Shown here: piece after piece, positions 18,469-27,244 of the stretch
How positions within the stretch are numbered: the first letter of the stretch is position 1
How the letters are laid out: each line of letters starts with the position of its first letter
From: Novosphingobium sp. PhB57
GTDB taxonomy: Bacteria > Pseudomonadota > Alphaproteobacteria > Sphingomonadales > Sphingomonadaceae
Reading direction: 5' to 3'
Assembly (NCBI RefSeq): GCF_004342985.1
Contig: NZ_SMBO01000002.1
Span: forward strand, 558,001-622,000
DNA length: 64,000 nt
The notes under the pieces: generated by a model
Told to the model about the DNA's origin: nothing
The model's database searches: none
Seen by the model: the letters and a program-made list of their open reading frames with translations, nothing else
Position numbers and translations under genes: made by a program

Positions 18469-20373
18469 ATGGCGACCGATGCCACCGAACTGTTCACCGA
18501 AATGTTCCGCAACCAGTCCCAGCAGGTCATGGGCCAGACCATGGAGCAGATCACGGGCCTGTTCGGCCAGCTCGTTCCCGGAAAAGGGTCTCCCGAGGCG
18601 GAAAGCGCGGTACAATGGGCGCAGATCGCCAGCCGGATGCACACGATCTGGACCGAGTATCAGGTCGAGCAACTCGGCAAGACCCATGAGAGTCCGCCGC
18701 ACTATGCCGATCCGATGAAATGGATCGCCACGGGCGAAGGGGTCATGCGGCAATTGCCTTTTGCCAGTCCCGAAGTGCAGCAGCGGCTGTGGAACGGGAT
18801 TTCCGCCCTGATCAACACGGTGCTGGGGCAGTATGGCCTGGGGCCCCAGGCCGGCCTGCAGGCCGCTGCCGGCGATACTTCCGAGGCCGGACCGCAGCTG
18901 CCGCTGCGCGACCGCCGCTTCGCCGATCCCGAGTGGCGCCGCCAGCCGTTCTTCGCGGTGCTGCATCAGGTCTATCTGCTGCTCTCGGCCGAGATCATGG
19001 GCTTGGCCGAAGCGACCGAGGGGCTGGAACCCGCGAAGAAAGCGCAGCTTCTTTTCGCCACGCGCGCCATCGTCGATGCGCTGAGTCCGGCGAATTTCCC
19101 GCTCACCAACCCGGTGGCGCTGGAAGCGGCGAACCGCACCCGCGGCGAAAGCCTGGTCCGCGGCTTCGAGAACCTGCTCGACGACATGCGCAAGGGCCAG
19201 CTCACGCACACCCGCCCCGGCGCCTTCGTGCTGGGCGAGAACATCGCCGTGACGCCCGGCAAGGTGGTGTTCGAAACGCCGCTCTATCAGCTCATCCAGT
19301 ACACGCCGACCACCGACAAGGTGCTGGCCACGCCGCTGCTCATCTTCCCGCCCTGGATCAACCGTTTCTACATCCTCGACCTCAACGCCAAGAAGAGCTT
19401 CGTGCGCTGGGCCGTGGAGCAGGGGCTGACGGTGTTCATGGTCTCGTGGAAGTCCGCCGATGCCTCCATGGCCGACATCGTGTGGGACGATTACATCGCC
19501 GCGCAGATCGAGGCGATCGACGCGGTTCGTGCGCGGCTGAACGTGCCTTCCGTGCATACTATCGGCTACTGCGTCGCGGGAACGACGCTGGCGGCCACGC
19601 TCGCCGTGCTCGCGCGCAAGGGCGAGGCGGACAAAGTCGCCAGCTCCACCTTCTTCACCGCCCAGGTCGATTTCGAGGAAGCCGGAGACCTCAAGAACTT
19701 CGTCGACGACCAGCAGATCGAGACGCTCGGCAAGCTCTCTCCCGAGGGTTATCTCGACGGGCGCTACCTCGCGGCGACGTTCAACGTGCTGCGCGGCAAC
19801 GACCTGATCTGGAGCTACGTCGAAAAGAACTACCTCAAGGGCGAGGACTATCCGGCCTTCGACCTGCTCCACTGGAACGGCGACGTCACCAACCTGCCTG
19901 CGCACTGGCATCGCGCCTACTTGCGCGATCTCTACCGCGACAACCGGCTGGTCGTGGCGGATTCCATGCACGCATGCGGCGTGCCGATCGACCTGCACCG
20001 GATCGCCACGCCGGTCTACATCCAGGCCGGGCGCGAAGATCACATCGCGCCGCCGCAGAGTGTGTGGAAGCTCACGCATTATCTGGCCGGGCCATGGACG
20101 TTCCTGCTGGCCGGTTCCGGTCACATCGCCGGCGTCGTCAACCCGCCCAGCTCGAACAAGTATCAGTACTGGGTCAACGACGCCCGGCCCGACAGTCTCG
20201 ATGCCTTCGTGGACGGTGCCCAGGAGCATGCGGGAAGCTGGTGGCCGCATTGGGCGGAATGGATCCGCAAGCTCGACGCTGCCGAAGTGGCGGCACGGGG
20301 CAAGCGGCGGCCCGGCGGCCGCGGCGACAAGGTGATCGAGGACGCCCCCGGCCGCTACGTCGCCATGCGTTGA
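18469..20373 (+). CDS. phaC: Class I poly(3-hydroxyalkanoate) synthase
   Basis: A 634-residue enzyme that polymerises hydroxyacyl-CoA into PHA granules. The alpha/beta-hydrolase core has the synthase lipase-like box GYCVAGT with nucleophile Cys368, Asp524 in GREDHIAP and His552 in GSGHIAG. The N-terminal PhaC domain is recognised by PPWINRFYILDLN and VEQGLTVFMVSWK. Length is typical of class I enzymes, perhaps 40 residues longer. The frame extends up to 18349, but the ATG at 18469 is preferred, with GGAG about 13 bases upstream. The phasin gene follows 474 bases later. Confidence 0.96.
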   Translation: MATDATELFTEMFRNQSQQVMGQTMEQITGLFGQLVPGKGSPEAESAVQWAQIASRMHTIWTEYQVEQLGKTHESPPHYADPMKWIATGEGVMRQLPFASPEVQQRLWNGISALINTVLGQYGLGPQAGLQAAAGDTSEAGPQLPLRDRRFADPEWRRQPFFAVLHQVYLLLSAEIMGLAEATEGLEPAKKAQLLFATRAIVDALSPANFPLTNPVALEAANRTRGESLVRGFENLLDDMRKGQLTHTRPGAFVLGENIAVTPGKVVFETPLYQLIQYTPTTDKVLATPLLIFPPWINRFYILDLNAKKSFVRWAVEQGLTVFMVSWKSADASMADIVWDDYIAAQIEAIDAVRARLNVPSVHTIGYCVAGTTLAATLAVLARKGEADKVASSTFFTAQVDFEEAGDLKNFVDDQQIETLGKLSPEGYLDGRYLAATFNVLRGNDLIWSYVEKNYLKGEDYPAFDLLHWNGDVTNLPAHWHRAYLRDLYRDNRLVVADSMHACGVPIDLHRIATPVYIQAGREDHIAPPQSVWKLTHYLAGPWTFLLAGSGHIAGVVNPPSSNKYQYWVNDARPDSLDAFVDGAQEHAGSWWPHWAEWIRKLDAAEVAARGKRRPGGRGDKVIEDAPGRYVAMR

Positions 20374-20403
20374 ACCCGGCAATACTTGCGCCGAAAATTT
20401 GTC

Positions 20404-20437
20404 TCCGGATCGGTGGTTTCCAAACGGCCGATCCGGA
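20404..20437 (+). terminator. Hairpin after phaC
   Basis: A perfect 10-bp arm pair (20404-20413 with 20428-20437) with a nested GTTT/AAAC stem. It starts 31 bases after the phaC stop. There is no T-run, so termination efficiency is uncertain. Confidence 0.55.
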
Positions 20438-20660
20438 CATGACGCCGGCCATGGAGGGCCTGTGTCCGCAGCCGGTGCGAGGCGCCGGTGATTTCGCGAC
20501 TGCCGCAAGAAGGGCAGGCGCCTTCAGGTTTTTCCGTATTTTCCGGAACTTCCGCAAGCGCTAAGGCGTTGGGGGAAAGGGGCGCTACCTCTTTCGGGAA
20601 GGATGGCCGTCACGGCGCGCAAGCCTAGGTTTGCGGCAGGAGGAGCGCTTGCTCGACTAT

Positions 20661-20676
20661 GTTGCAGTGCAGCATA
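20661..20676 (+). promoter_or_regulatory. TGC-rich box upstream of the phasin gene (PhaR-like operator candidate)
   Basis: GTTGCAGTGCAGCATA contains the palindrome TGCA-G-TGCA and lies directly before the -35 of the phasin promoter. PhaR repressors of alphaproteobacteria (Paracoccus, Rhodobacter) bind TGC/GCA repeats upstream of phaP. Nearly the same sequence recurs upstream of phaZ at 40383-40397. No phaR gene is in the window. Confidence 0.55.
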
Positions 20677-20682
20677 AGCCCG

Positions 20683-20711
20683 TTGACTTCGCTTTTGCAA
20701 ACCCATATTGT
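20683..20711 (+). promoter_or_regulatory. Probable phasin promoter
   Basis: TTGACT at 20683, a 17-base spacer and TATTGT at 20706. A second TGC-ATC-GCA palindrome (20711-20719) covers the expected start site, which would suit repressor binding. Confidence 0.5.
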
Positions 20712-20847
20712 GCATCGCAGCAAAGACGAATTCCGAATCGCAGACGGGTGGGGATGAACTGAACGCGGAACGACAACGTCCGCTCGTCCCCCTGCCCAGC
20801 CTGCGATCCGCCCGAGACACGATTGCCAGCAGAAAGCAGGAAGTCAC

Positions 20848-21945
20848 ATGGCCGGCCAGGAAGAAACGAAGGACGAAGCGCTCGCTGAAAAGGCCTATGA
20901 GGCTGCAGCGGCGAAAACCCCGGTTGCACCCCTCAAGGCTGCCGACGCGAAGGCGGACGACGCAGCTGAAAAGGCCTCCGATTCCAAGCCCGCGGTCGCT
21001 GCGGCCAAGCCGCTTCCCGGCCTGCCGCAGCCTGTGAAGGCTTCGGCGCCGGCTGCCCCGGCGCCCGTATCCAAGCCGGCCCCGATTTCCACGCCGTCGG
21101 TCAAGCCGGCTGCCGGCAAGTCGATCAAGCCCAAGGTCGCCCAGTCGGCGATCAAGCCGGCGATCAAGTCAGCTCCGGCCGCCAAGGCTCCGGAGGTCAA
21201 GGCGCCTGTGGTCAAGACCACCGCGCCCAAGGCCGCCGCACCGAAGGCCAGCGTAGCCAAGGCGCCTGTCCCGGCCGCCAAGCCGCCGGTGATGGCCAAG
21301 CCCGCTCCGGCTGCGAAGGCAGCCAAGCCGGTGCCGGCCAAGAAAGTTGTTCCAGCTTCTTCCGTCTCGGCCAAGGCTGCCACGGCGAAGCCGGTCATCG
21401 ATGTTGCCACGCCTGCCGCGGCAGCCATGAAGGCGGCAGAAAAGATCGCCGACCCGAAGACGAATACGTTTGCAGGACTGTTTAATCCCTTCATCCTCGA
21501 GGAAAAAACGATGGACATTAGCGCTAACTTCGCCGGTTTCCAGGGTGCCGTGACCGAAGCCCAGGCCAAGGCCAAGGCCGCTTTCGAAAAGAGCTCGGTT
21601 GCATTCGGCGAAGCCGGCGATTTCGCCAAGGGCAACGTGGAAGCGGTTCTCGAATCGGGCAAGATCCTTGCCGAGGGCCTTCAGGGCTTCGGTTCGGAAA
21701 TGGTCACCGAAGGCCGTACTGCCTTCGAAACCTTCACCGGTGACATCAAGGAACTCGCAGCGGCCAAGTCGCCGACCGACTTCTTCAAGCTCCAGGGCGA
21801 CATCATGCGCAAGAACTTCGACAGCGCCGTCGCTTACGGTTCGAAGAACAGCGAAGCCGCTCTCAAGCTCTTCAGCGACACGATGGCGCCGATTTCCGGC
21901 CGCGTCAGCGTTGCCGTCGAGAAGGCCCGTCACGTCGCGGCCTGA
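20848..21945 (+). CDS. Phasin family protein with long Lys/Ala/Pro-rich N-terminus
   Basis: A 365-residue PHA granule surface protein. Residues 1-220 are low complexity with many AK, KP and AP steps and a strongly basic stretch (about 85-175), resembling the histone H1-like tail of Pseudomonas PhaF but at the opposite end. The phasin domain proper (about 222-365) starts MDISANFAGFQGAV and is helical throughout. The ATG at 20848 has AGGA six bases upstream. A second ATG at 21511, in the same frame, has GAGGA seven bases upstream and would make a 144-residue phasin of usual size. It lies 3' of phaC in the same direction with its own promoter. Confidence 0.88.
   Translation: MAGQEETKDEALAEKAYEAAAAKTPVAPLKAADAKADDAAEKASDSKPAVAAAKPLPGLPQPVKASAPAAPAPVSKPAPISTPSVKPAAGKSIKPKVAQSAIKPAIKSAPAAKAPEVKAPVVKTTAPKAAAPKASVAKAPVPAAKPPVMAKPAPAAKAAKPVPAKKVVPASSVSAKAATAKPVIDVATPAAAAMKAAEKIADPKTNTFAGLFNPFILEEKTMDISANFAGFQGAVTEAQAKAKAAFEKSSVAFGEAGDFAKGNVEAVLESGKILAEGLQGFGSEMVTEGRTAFETFTGDIKELAAAKSPTDFFKLQGDIMRKNFDSAVAYGSKNSEAALKLFSDTMAPISGRVSVAVEKARHVAA
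21499..21513 (+). promoter_or_regulatory. Internal ribosome-binding site and start in the phasin gene
   Basis: GAGGAAAAAACG precedes the in-frame ATG at 21511, exactly where the conserved phasin domain begins. Spacing (7 bases) and match are as good as those of the upstream start. It suggests a short phasin isoform. Confidence 0.6.
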
Positions 21946-21988
21946 GCCGCACCGGACGGTCCTGACGGACTTTCCTGACGTCTAGCAG

Positions 21989-22020
21989 ACGGCCGGGTGG
22001 ATCTCCCACCCGGCCGTTTT
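21989..22020 (+). terminator. Terminator after the phasin gene
   Basis: A perfect 12-bp GC-rich stem (21989-22000 with 22006-22017), a 5-base loop and TTTT, 44 bases after the stop. Confidence 0.9.
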
Positions 22021-22151
22021 GCCGTGATCGGGACCTGTTCCGTCCTCAAAACTACCCCCGATCTGGACAGGGCATCTTGTTTCCAGGCGCTGCAATACGA
22101 TATTCTGTCATCATGCTATCTCTCGCTGCCGATTCCAGACTGCCCCGTCCC

Positions 22152-22568
22152 ATGCTCGCTCGAAGCGCATATCCGTGCCTGTCGCAGGCTCCGGATGCTT
22201 CCATCCGTGCGGCTGGCGACCAGGATTCCGACGATGGGGGCAACCATGGCAATGACGGCGGAACCGATGGCGACGACCAGCTCGGGGTCGCCACCAAGAC
22301 CCGTGCCAAGCCCAAGAAGCCCAGCCAGTTCAAGGTGCTGATGCTCAACGACGACTATACGCCGATGGAGTTCGTCGTCCTCGTGCTCAAGCGCTTCTTC
22401 CATATGGACCTGGAGCAGGCGACGCGCGTGATGCTGCACGTCCACCAGAAGGGCGTCGGCGTCTGCGGGATTTTCCCTTATGAAATCGCGGAAACCAAGG
22501 TGAACCAGGTGATGGACTTCGCCCGGCAGAACCAGCATCCGCTGCAGTGCACGCTCGAAAAGGCCTGA
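22152..22568 (+). CDS. clpS: ATP-dependent Clp protease adaptor ClpS
   Basis: A 138-residue N-degron adaptor delivering substrates to ClpA. The core is canonical: [21 protein letters not shown], then [32 protein letters not shown] and MLHVHQ carry the N-end pocket residues. An Asp/Gly-rich, poorly conserved stretch of about 50 residues precedes the core. No in-frame ATG, GTG or TTG is closer to the core, so the ATG at 22152 is the nearest; 22113 and 22077 are alternatives. clpA does not follow, unlike in many genomes. Confidence 0.93.
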   Translation: MLARSAYPCLSQAPDASIRAAGDQDSDDGGNHGNDGGTDGDDQLGVATKTRAKPKKPSQFKVLMLNDDYTPMEFVVLVLKRFFHMDLEQATRVMLHVHQKGVGVCGIFPYEIAETKVNQVMDFARQNQHPLQCTLEKA

Positions 22569-22708
22569 GCGCTAGCTGATGATCGAGGCCGCCATCGCGG
22601 CCCGCACTGCCAAAGGCCTGGACCCGAGCCTCGGCCAATTCACGATCTCTATATCGCACCAAGGCCATAGGGTTCGAACCTCGATGGCAGCGGCCGTGAA
22701 TTCGCGCC

Positions 22709-23275
22709 TCAGCGCTGAATTTCAGGCTCTTTCGCCCGCTCGTCTTTCCCGTTCACGGCCTCGCCAAGCCGGATGGCTTGCGCGATGGCTTGCAGCTGTG
22801 CGGAAACCAGCGCCGCGGCGATGGAATGGGCGGTCGCTTCGGTCCTGATGCCCAGTTGAGGCACCGTCACACTTGCCCAGTCATGCAAGGGGCTGAGAGT
22901 CTCGACCTCATAAGTGACGCCGCGCGGCAGCAGCGTGACCGCGGCGCGTCCGCAAATCCCGTCGTTCAGCAATTGCGTGGCCCGCTCTTCGCGCGCCTGC
23001 CAGCAACAGGCATCGATCGCGCGGCCCCAGCGGCCAAGTACCAGCAGCGCCTCGCGCACGATCCTGGGGGCTTCGCCGCGCGTGGCGGCGCGGGCGCGAC
23101 GGGCGAAGCTCAGCAATTCCCGTTCGAGCAGCGGATCTGCGAAATCGGCGATATTCCGGCAGGCAGCCAGCAGCGCCTGCGCATCAGGTTCTTCCAAGAG
23201 GGCAATCTTCTTCGAGGGAGCCAGGGTTTTCGGGGGGCCGAGGCTTCTTTCGGGGGGAGGGTCCGGCGCCCGCAT
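22709..23275 (-). CDS. Hypothetical protein, Ala/Leu-rich, helical
   Basis: A 188-residue protein I do not recognise. It starts Pro-rich, then shows helices (EEPDAQALLAACRNIADFAD; LLERELLSFARRARAA), a Cys-Cys pair in AIDACCWQA, a beta-like patch VTLLPRGVTYEVETLS and a final helix HSIAAALVSAQLQAIAQAI. No signal peptide or membrane segment is evident. The frame is open up to 23536 but the ATG at 23275 gives the best composition. It is divergent from lptF. It may be a real lineage-specific gene. Confidence 0.55.
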   Translation of the reverse strand: MRAPDPPPERSLGPPKTLAPSKKIALLEEPDAQALLAACRNIADFADPLLERELLSFARRARAATRGEAPRIVREALLVLGRWGRAIDACCWQAREERATQLLNDGICGRAAVTLLPRGVTYEVETLSPLHDWASVTVPQLGIRTEATAHSIAAALVSAQLQAIAQAIRLGEAVNGKDERAKEPEIQR

Positions 23276-23571
23276 TCGGTGTTCGCGCCATGTGACCGTC
23301 TTTCGCCATGCAGGACGCGGCGCCGGGAAGGCAATGGGTGCACGGCGCATGTAACTGTGACATAGGGTGAAACGGCGGCGGTCCCTCAGCCTGGGCCTCC
23401 GGTCATTCCCGCACCTTTCGGCGCGGCCCGGCTCCGGCTGGTCGTTTTGCCGGGGATGACTTTCGCGCAAGGTGGAACCCGGCAAGACAATTCGCTTTGC
23501 CCCTAGGCGCCAAGCCGTTAAGGGCTTGTGGAGCACGGTTTTATGACGACGCCCCCGGTGAACCTTTCAGC

Positions 23572-24798
23572 GTGAAATTCCTCAGCGCCATCGATCGCTA
23601 CATCTTTCGCCTCGTGCTGATGCCGATGCTCGGCATCTTCGTGCTCGCGGCATCCCTGCTCGTGCTCGACAAGATGCTGCGGCTCTTCGACTTCGTGGCG
23701 ACGGAGGGGGGGCCGATCGGCGTGGTCTTCAAGATGCTGGCCAATCTCCTGCCGGAATACGCCAGCCTGGCGATTCCGCTGGGCCTGATGCTGGGAATCC
23801 TGCTCGCCTTCCGCAAGCTGGCCACCTCCAGCGAGCTGGACGTCATGCGCGCCGTGGGGCTCAGCTACACGCGGCTCCTGCGCGTGCCTTATATCCTGGC
23901 GATCCTGCTGGCGGGGCTGAATTTCGCGATCGTCGGCTATCTCCAGCCGCTGGCGCGCTACTATTACGAGGAACTCAACTACGAGCTGAAATCGGGTGCG
24001 CTCGGCGCCTCGATCAAGGTCGGGGAGTTCACCTCGCTCAAGGACCGCATCGCCCTGCGCGTGGACGAAAGCCGCGACAACGGCCGCAGCCTGATCGGCA
24101 TTTTCGCGCGCGTCGCGAATGAGAAGGGGCAGGTGCTGTCCATTTCCGCGCGGCAGGGGCAGTTCCTCGCGCTCAAGGGCGCGCCGGACACGATCATCCT
24201 GCGACTCGACCAGGGCCAGATCATCCAGGACATGCCGGGCAAGCAGCCCCGCGTGTTGTCCTTCACGCGGCATGACCTGCCCATCGAGCTTCCGCAAATC
24301 GAGAAGTTCCGCAAGCGCGGCGGCACCGAGCGTGAATATCTGCTGCCCGAACTCGCGAACCTGGGCTGGAACAAGAACCTGCCCAAGGAAGAGCGCATTT
24401 CGAGCCAGGCGAATTTCAATTACCGCATGGTCGAAGTCATCATGATGCTGCTGCTGCCGCTGATGGCGGTGGCGCTGGCGATCCCGCCCAAGCGGTCGAC
24501 TTCGGCGCTGGGCCTGTTCGTCTCGATCGTCATGGTCGTCGCCTATCACAAGGTGAACCAATACGCGGCCGACGTGGCCTCGCTCGGCAAGATGAACCCG
24601 ATTCTCGGCCTGTGGGGACCTTTCTTCGTCTTCGCCGCGCTGATTCTCTGGATGTACTGGCGCGTCGCCTACGTTCCGGGCGGTCAGGCAATCGGCTGGC
24701 TGGAGAAGGGCGCAGAGATCGTCGTGAAGCGTTTCAAGTCGCTGCTCAAGCGCAGCAAGCGCGGGCCGCTCCTGCCCGAACCGGCGGACCCTTCCTGA
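23572..24798 (+). CDS. lptF: LPS export permease LptF
   Basis: A 408-residue inner-membrane subunit of the LptB2FGC lipopolysaccharide extractor. Two membrane segments occur at the N-terminus (YIFRLVLMPMLGIFVLAASL) and others near residues 60-125, followed by a periplasmic beta-jellyroll domain and two or three C-terminal membrane helices with AIPPKRSTSALGLFVSIV. The frame opens at 23497, but the GTG at 23572 (VKFLSAIDRYI) matches the family start. LptG follows one base after its stop, so translation is coupled. Confidence 0.93.
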   Translation: MKFLSAIDRYIFRLVLMPMLGIFVLAASLLVLDKMLRLFDFVATEGGPIGVVFKMLANLLPEYASLAIPLGLMLGILLAFRKLATSSELDVMRAVGLSYTRLLRVPYILAILLAGLNFAIVGYLQPLARYYYEELNYELKSGALGASIKVGEFTSLKDRIALRVDESRDNGRSLIGIFARVANEKGQVLSISARQGQFLALKGAPDTIILRLDQGQIIQDMPGKQPRVLSFTRHDLPIELPQIEKFRKRGGTEREYLLPELANLGWNKNLPKEERISSQANFNYRMVEVIMMLLLPLMAVALAIPPKRSTSALGLFVSIVMVVAYHKVNQYAADVASLGKMNPILGLWGPFFVFAALILWMYWRVAYVPGGQAIGWLEKGAEIVVKRFKSLLKRSKRGPLLPEPADPS

Positions 24799-24799
24799 G

Positions 24800-25897
24800 A
24801 TGCAGTTCGAATTCTTCCCTTCGCGCACGCTGACCTGGTATCTCGCGCGGCTGTTCATCACGCGCATCCTGGCGGTGCTGCTGATGCTGGTCCTCGTGCT
24901 CCAGATGCTCGATCTGCTGGGCGAAAGCGGCGACATCCTCGCCTATCCCGGCAATGGCCAGGAGCAGCTGCTCTACTACGTGACCTTGCGCGTGCCGCAG
25001 CTGATCGCGCGGTTCCTGCCCTATTCGGTGCTGCTGGCGACGATCATCACTCTCGCCACGCTGAACCAGAACAGCGAGGTCATCTCGATGAAGGCGGCGG
25101 GGCTTTCGGCGCATCAGGTGCTGGCGCCGCTGATCCTGACGGCGCTGGCGATCTCGCTGGCCAGCCTCGCCTTCAACGAGCGTGTCGTCACCCGGTCCAC
25201 CGCCACCCTCAATGCCTGGCAGGCGGTGAAATACGGGCCGATCCCCAAGGACCCCGGCGTCAAGGCCAACCTCTACCTGGCGGACGGGCGGGACCTGCTG
25301 TTGGCCTCCAGCCTGGAAGGCCAGAACAACCGCATGGTGCTGCGCGGGGTGACCTATTACCGCCGCGATGCCAACGGGATCATCGTCGAGCAGCTGCGGA
25401 CCGACCGCGCGGCTTTCGCCAATCCGGGCTGGCGTTTCGAGAATGCCACCCGATTCGACGTGGCGACCACGAGCACCACCAAGCTGGTATCCGCCACGGT
25501 CGCTCCCGGGATCACGCCGGCGAAGATCATGATCTCGAACGTCGATGCCGATTCGGAGAACCTGTTCCAGCTTTCATCCTCGATCGAGGCGATGAAAGTG
25601 GCCGGGCGGCGTACCAGCGAACTGGAGGCGGCATGGTGGCACAAGCTCTCCGGGCCGTTCTCCTCGATGCTGATGCCGCTGCTGGGCGCGGTTGCGGCCT
25701 TCGGCCTGGCGCGTTCCGGCCAGCTTCTGATTCGCGCCGTGATCGGCATGGCGCTGGGCTTCGCCTACTTCGTGCTCGACAACGCGGCGCTGGCGATGGG
25801 CAATTTCGGCGGTTATCCGCCGCTGGTCGCGGCCTGGGCGCCTTTCGTGCTCTTCGCCCTGATCGGCGAGACGGTGCTGATCCGCACCGAGGAATAG
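24800..25897 (+). CDS. lptG: LPS export permease LptG
   Basis: A 365-residue partner of LptF with the same layout: an N-terminal segment RTLTWYLARLFITRILAVLL, two more membrane helices including the coupling region EVISMKAAGLS, a periplasmic jellyroll domain (about 130-270) and three C-terminal helices. SLASLAFNERVV is a typical family stretch. TGAG-ATG spacing to lptF indicates one operon. A strong bidirectional terminator follows. Confidence 0.95.
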   Translation: MQFEFFPSRTLTWYLARLFITRILAVLLMLVLVLQMLDLLGESGDILAYPGNGQEQLLYYVTLRVPQLIARFLPYSVLLATIITLATLNQNSEVISMKAAGLSAHQVLAPLILTALAISLASLAFNERVVTRSTATLNAWQAVKYGPIPKDPGVKANLYLADGRDLLLASSLEGQNNRMVLRGVTYYRRDANGIIVEQLRTDRAAFANPGWRFENATRFDVATTSTTKLVSATVAPGITPAKIMISNVDADSENLFQLSSSIEAMKVAGRRTSELEAAWWHKLSGPFSSMLMPLLGAVAAFGLARSGQLLIRAVIGMALGFAYFVLDNAALAMGNFGGYPPLVAAWAPFVLFALIGETVLIRTEE

Positions 25898-25933
25898 ATC
25901 TCGGGATCCGCAATCCGCTCTTCCGGACAAACG

Positions 25934-25965
25934 AAAAAGGGCCCGCGTTTCCGCGGGCCCTTTTT
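25934..25965. terminator. Bidirectional terminator between lptG and the desaturase gene
   Basis: A perfect 14-bp stem (25934-25947 with 25952-25965) with A and T tracts on both sides and a TTTC loop. It serves convergent lptG and the desaturase gene. Confidence 0.93.
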
Positions 25966-25990
25966 CGTTGTCGAATTGTCGCGGGCGCCG

Positions 25991-27097
25991 TCAGCGGCTC
26001 CGCATGGTGCTTTCGATCAGGCGGCCGACCAACGGCAGGAGGCCGGGATAGTTGGCCTTGGCATATGTCGAATCGGTGCCGAGATGCCGGGCAAGGCGGC
26101 GGTGAGCCTCTGCCAGCGAGTGATAGGGCACTGATGGCAGCAGGTGGTGCAGCGCGTGGTAGCGCAGGCCCACGGGGGCCCAAAGCTCCGAGAAGCGAGC
26201 CGGCGGCGGCACGTTCACCGAATCGAGGTACTGCGCCGTCACCGTCATGGCGTCGCCGTCGTTCTCCCAGAGGTGAGCGACGAGGGTGCGGACCTGGTTG
26301 AGGAAGGCGGTGAGCGAAACCACGCAGAGCGCGATCAGCAGGGGCCGCCAGCCATAGACATAGCTCGCCGCGAGCACCGAGATCGCCCAGACCGAGCAGC
26401 CCAGTTCCTGCCAGAACACCATGCGGGCGAAAGCGCCTTCGGGCGGACGGCGGCTGAACTGGGGGTTGATGGCCAGCGCCGAGGCGCGGCCCCATACCAG
26501 CTTGCGCAGCGGCGGGATCAGGGCGCCGAGCGGTATCAGCACGGCCGAGCGAATCAGCAGGGCCACCGGCAGCAGGATCGCGGTGAGCGCGAAGACCGGC
26601 AGGCTCCATGGCTTCATCAGCGCCAGGGGCAGGTATTCCGGGTCTTCCACCGTGCCGTAGCGGGTGCGGGTGTGGTGGATCGTGTGAACCCCCTCATACA
26701 TCAACGAAGGGATCAGCATGGGAATGCCGACCAGCACGTTCCAGGCGAAGCGGAAGCCGGGCAGGGCATCGCGGTGGATATGGGTCAGTTCGTGGATGAA
26801 CAGCAGTGCGCGATAGAGCGCCAGGGCCGAAAGCAGGCCGAAAGCCACGCTGGCCCAGACGCCGTCGACGAGAATCGCGGCCGCCAGCGCGGCATAGCCG
26901 ACCGCGGCCGAGGCCAGCATGTCCGGCCAATAGATTTCCGGACGGGCGTGCGAGATGTCGCGCGTCAGTTCCACCGCGGCGCGCAGCATCGCCTTGTCGT
27001 CGGGAATGTCCGACGAACGCGGGCGAGCCGCTTCTCTGGCGAAAGCGGCCGGACGGGTCGCCGAGGGCGACAGATCGATGGCTTCCTGGGCAGTCAT
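25991..27097 (-). CDS. Membrane fatty acid desaturase
   Basis: A 368-residue membrane protein with the three histidine boxes of the desaturase superfamily: HELTH near residue 107, HTIHH near 143 and HALHH near 308. Four or more hydrophobic segments lie between them. The metal pattern predicts a di-iron oxygen-dependent desaturase or hydroxylase acting on acyl lipids or carotenoid-like substrates; which one cannot be told from sequence. The ATG at 27097 is preferred over a longer start. The gene stands alone, divergent from the acetyltransferase gene. Confidence 0.85.
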   Translation of the reverse strand: MTAQEAIDLSPSATRPAAFAREAARPRSSDIPDDKAMLRAAVELTRDISHARPEIYWPDMLASAAVGYAALAAAILVDGVWASVAFGLLSALALYRALLFIHELTHIHRDALPGFRFAWNVLVGIPMLIPSLMYEGVHTIHHTRTRYGTVEDPEYLPLALMKPWSLPVFALTAILLPVALLIRSAVLIPLGALIPPLRKLVWGRASALAINPQFSRRPPEGAFARMVFWQELGCSVWAISVLAASYVYGWRPLLIALCVVSLTAFLNQVRTLVAHLWENDGDAMTVTAQYLDSVNVPPPARFSELWAPVGLRYHALHHLLPSVPYHSLAEAHRRLARHLGTDSTYAKANYPGLLPLVGRLIESTMRSR

Positions 27098-27244
27098 ACT
27101 CTTCAAGTCCAAAGTCCCCGGGCATAAACGGCCCGCTGCGTGTGTTGTGGGCGGCCCTGCCACGCGGTCCGGCTTGACAAGGTGCCGGGACCGACCGCAG
27201 GTCGCGATCCAGCAATTCCCATAAAGCGGAACAAAGGCAGGATC

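Larger units (their letters stand above)
20374..20847. other. 474-bp intergenic region between phaC and the phasin gene
   Basis: It holds a phaC-end hairpin (20404-20437), then about 220 bases with no convincing gene, then TGC-rich boxes and a promoter for the phasin gene (20661-20719), and a leader of about 130 bases before its start. ORFs crossing it have no recognisable content. Confidence 0.8.

Noticed and set aside
18241..20508. Long upstream extension of the aminotransferase frame across phaC
   Set aside because: Conserved sequence begins only at the ATG at 18240; the extension is antisense to the clearly real phaC gene.
22668..22690. GGTTCGAACC sequence resembling a tRNA T-arm
   Set aside because: No acceptor, D or anticodon stems and no CCA end can be placed around it on either strand.
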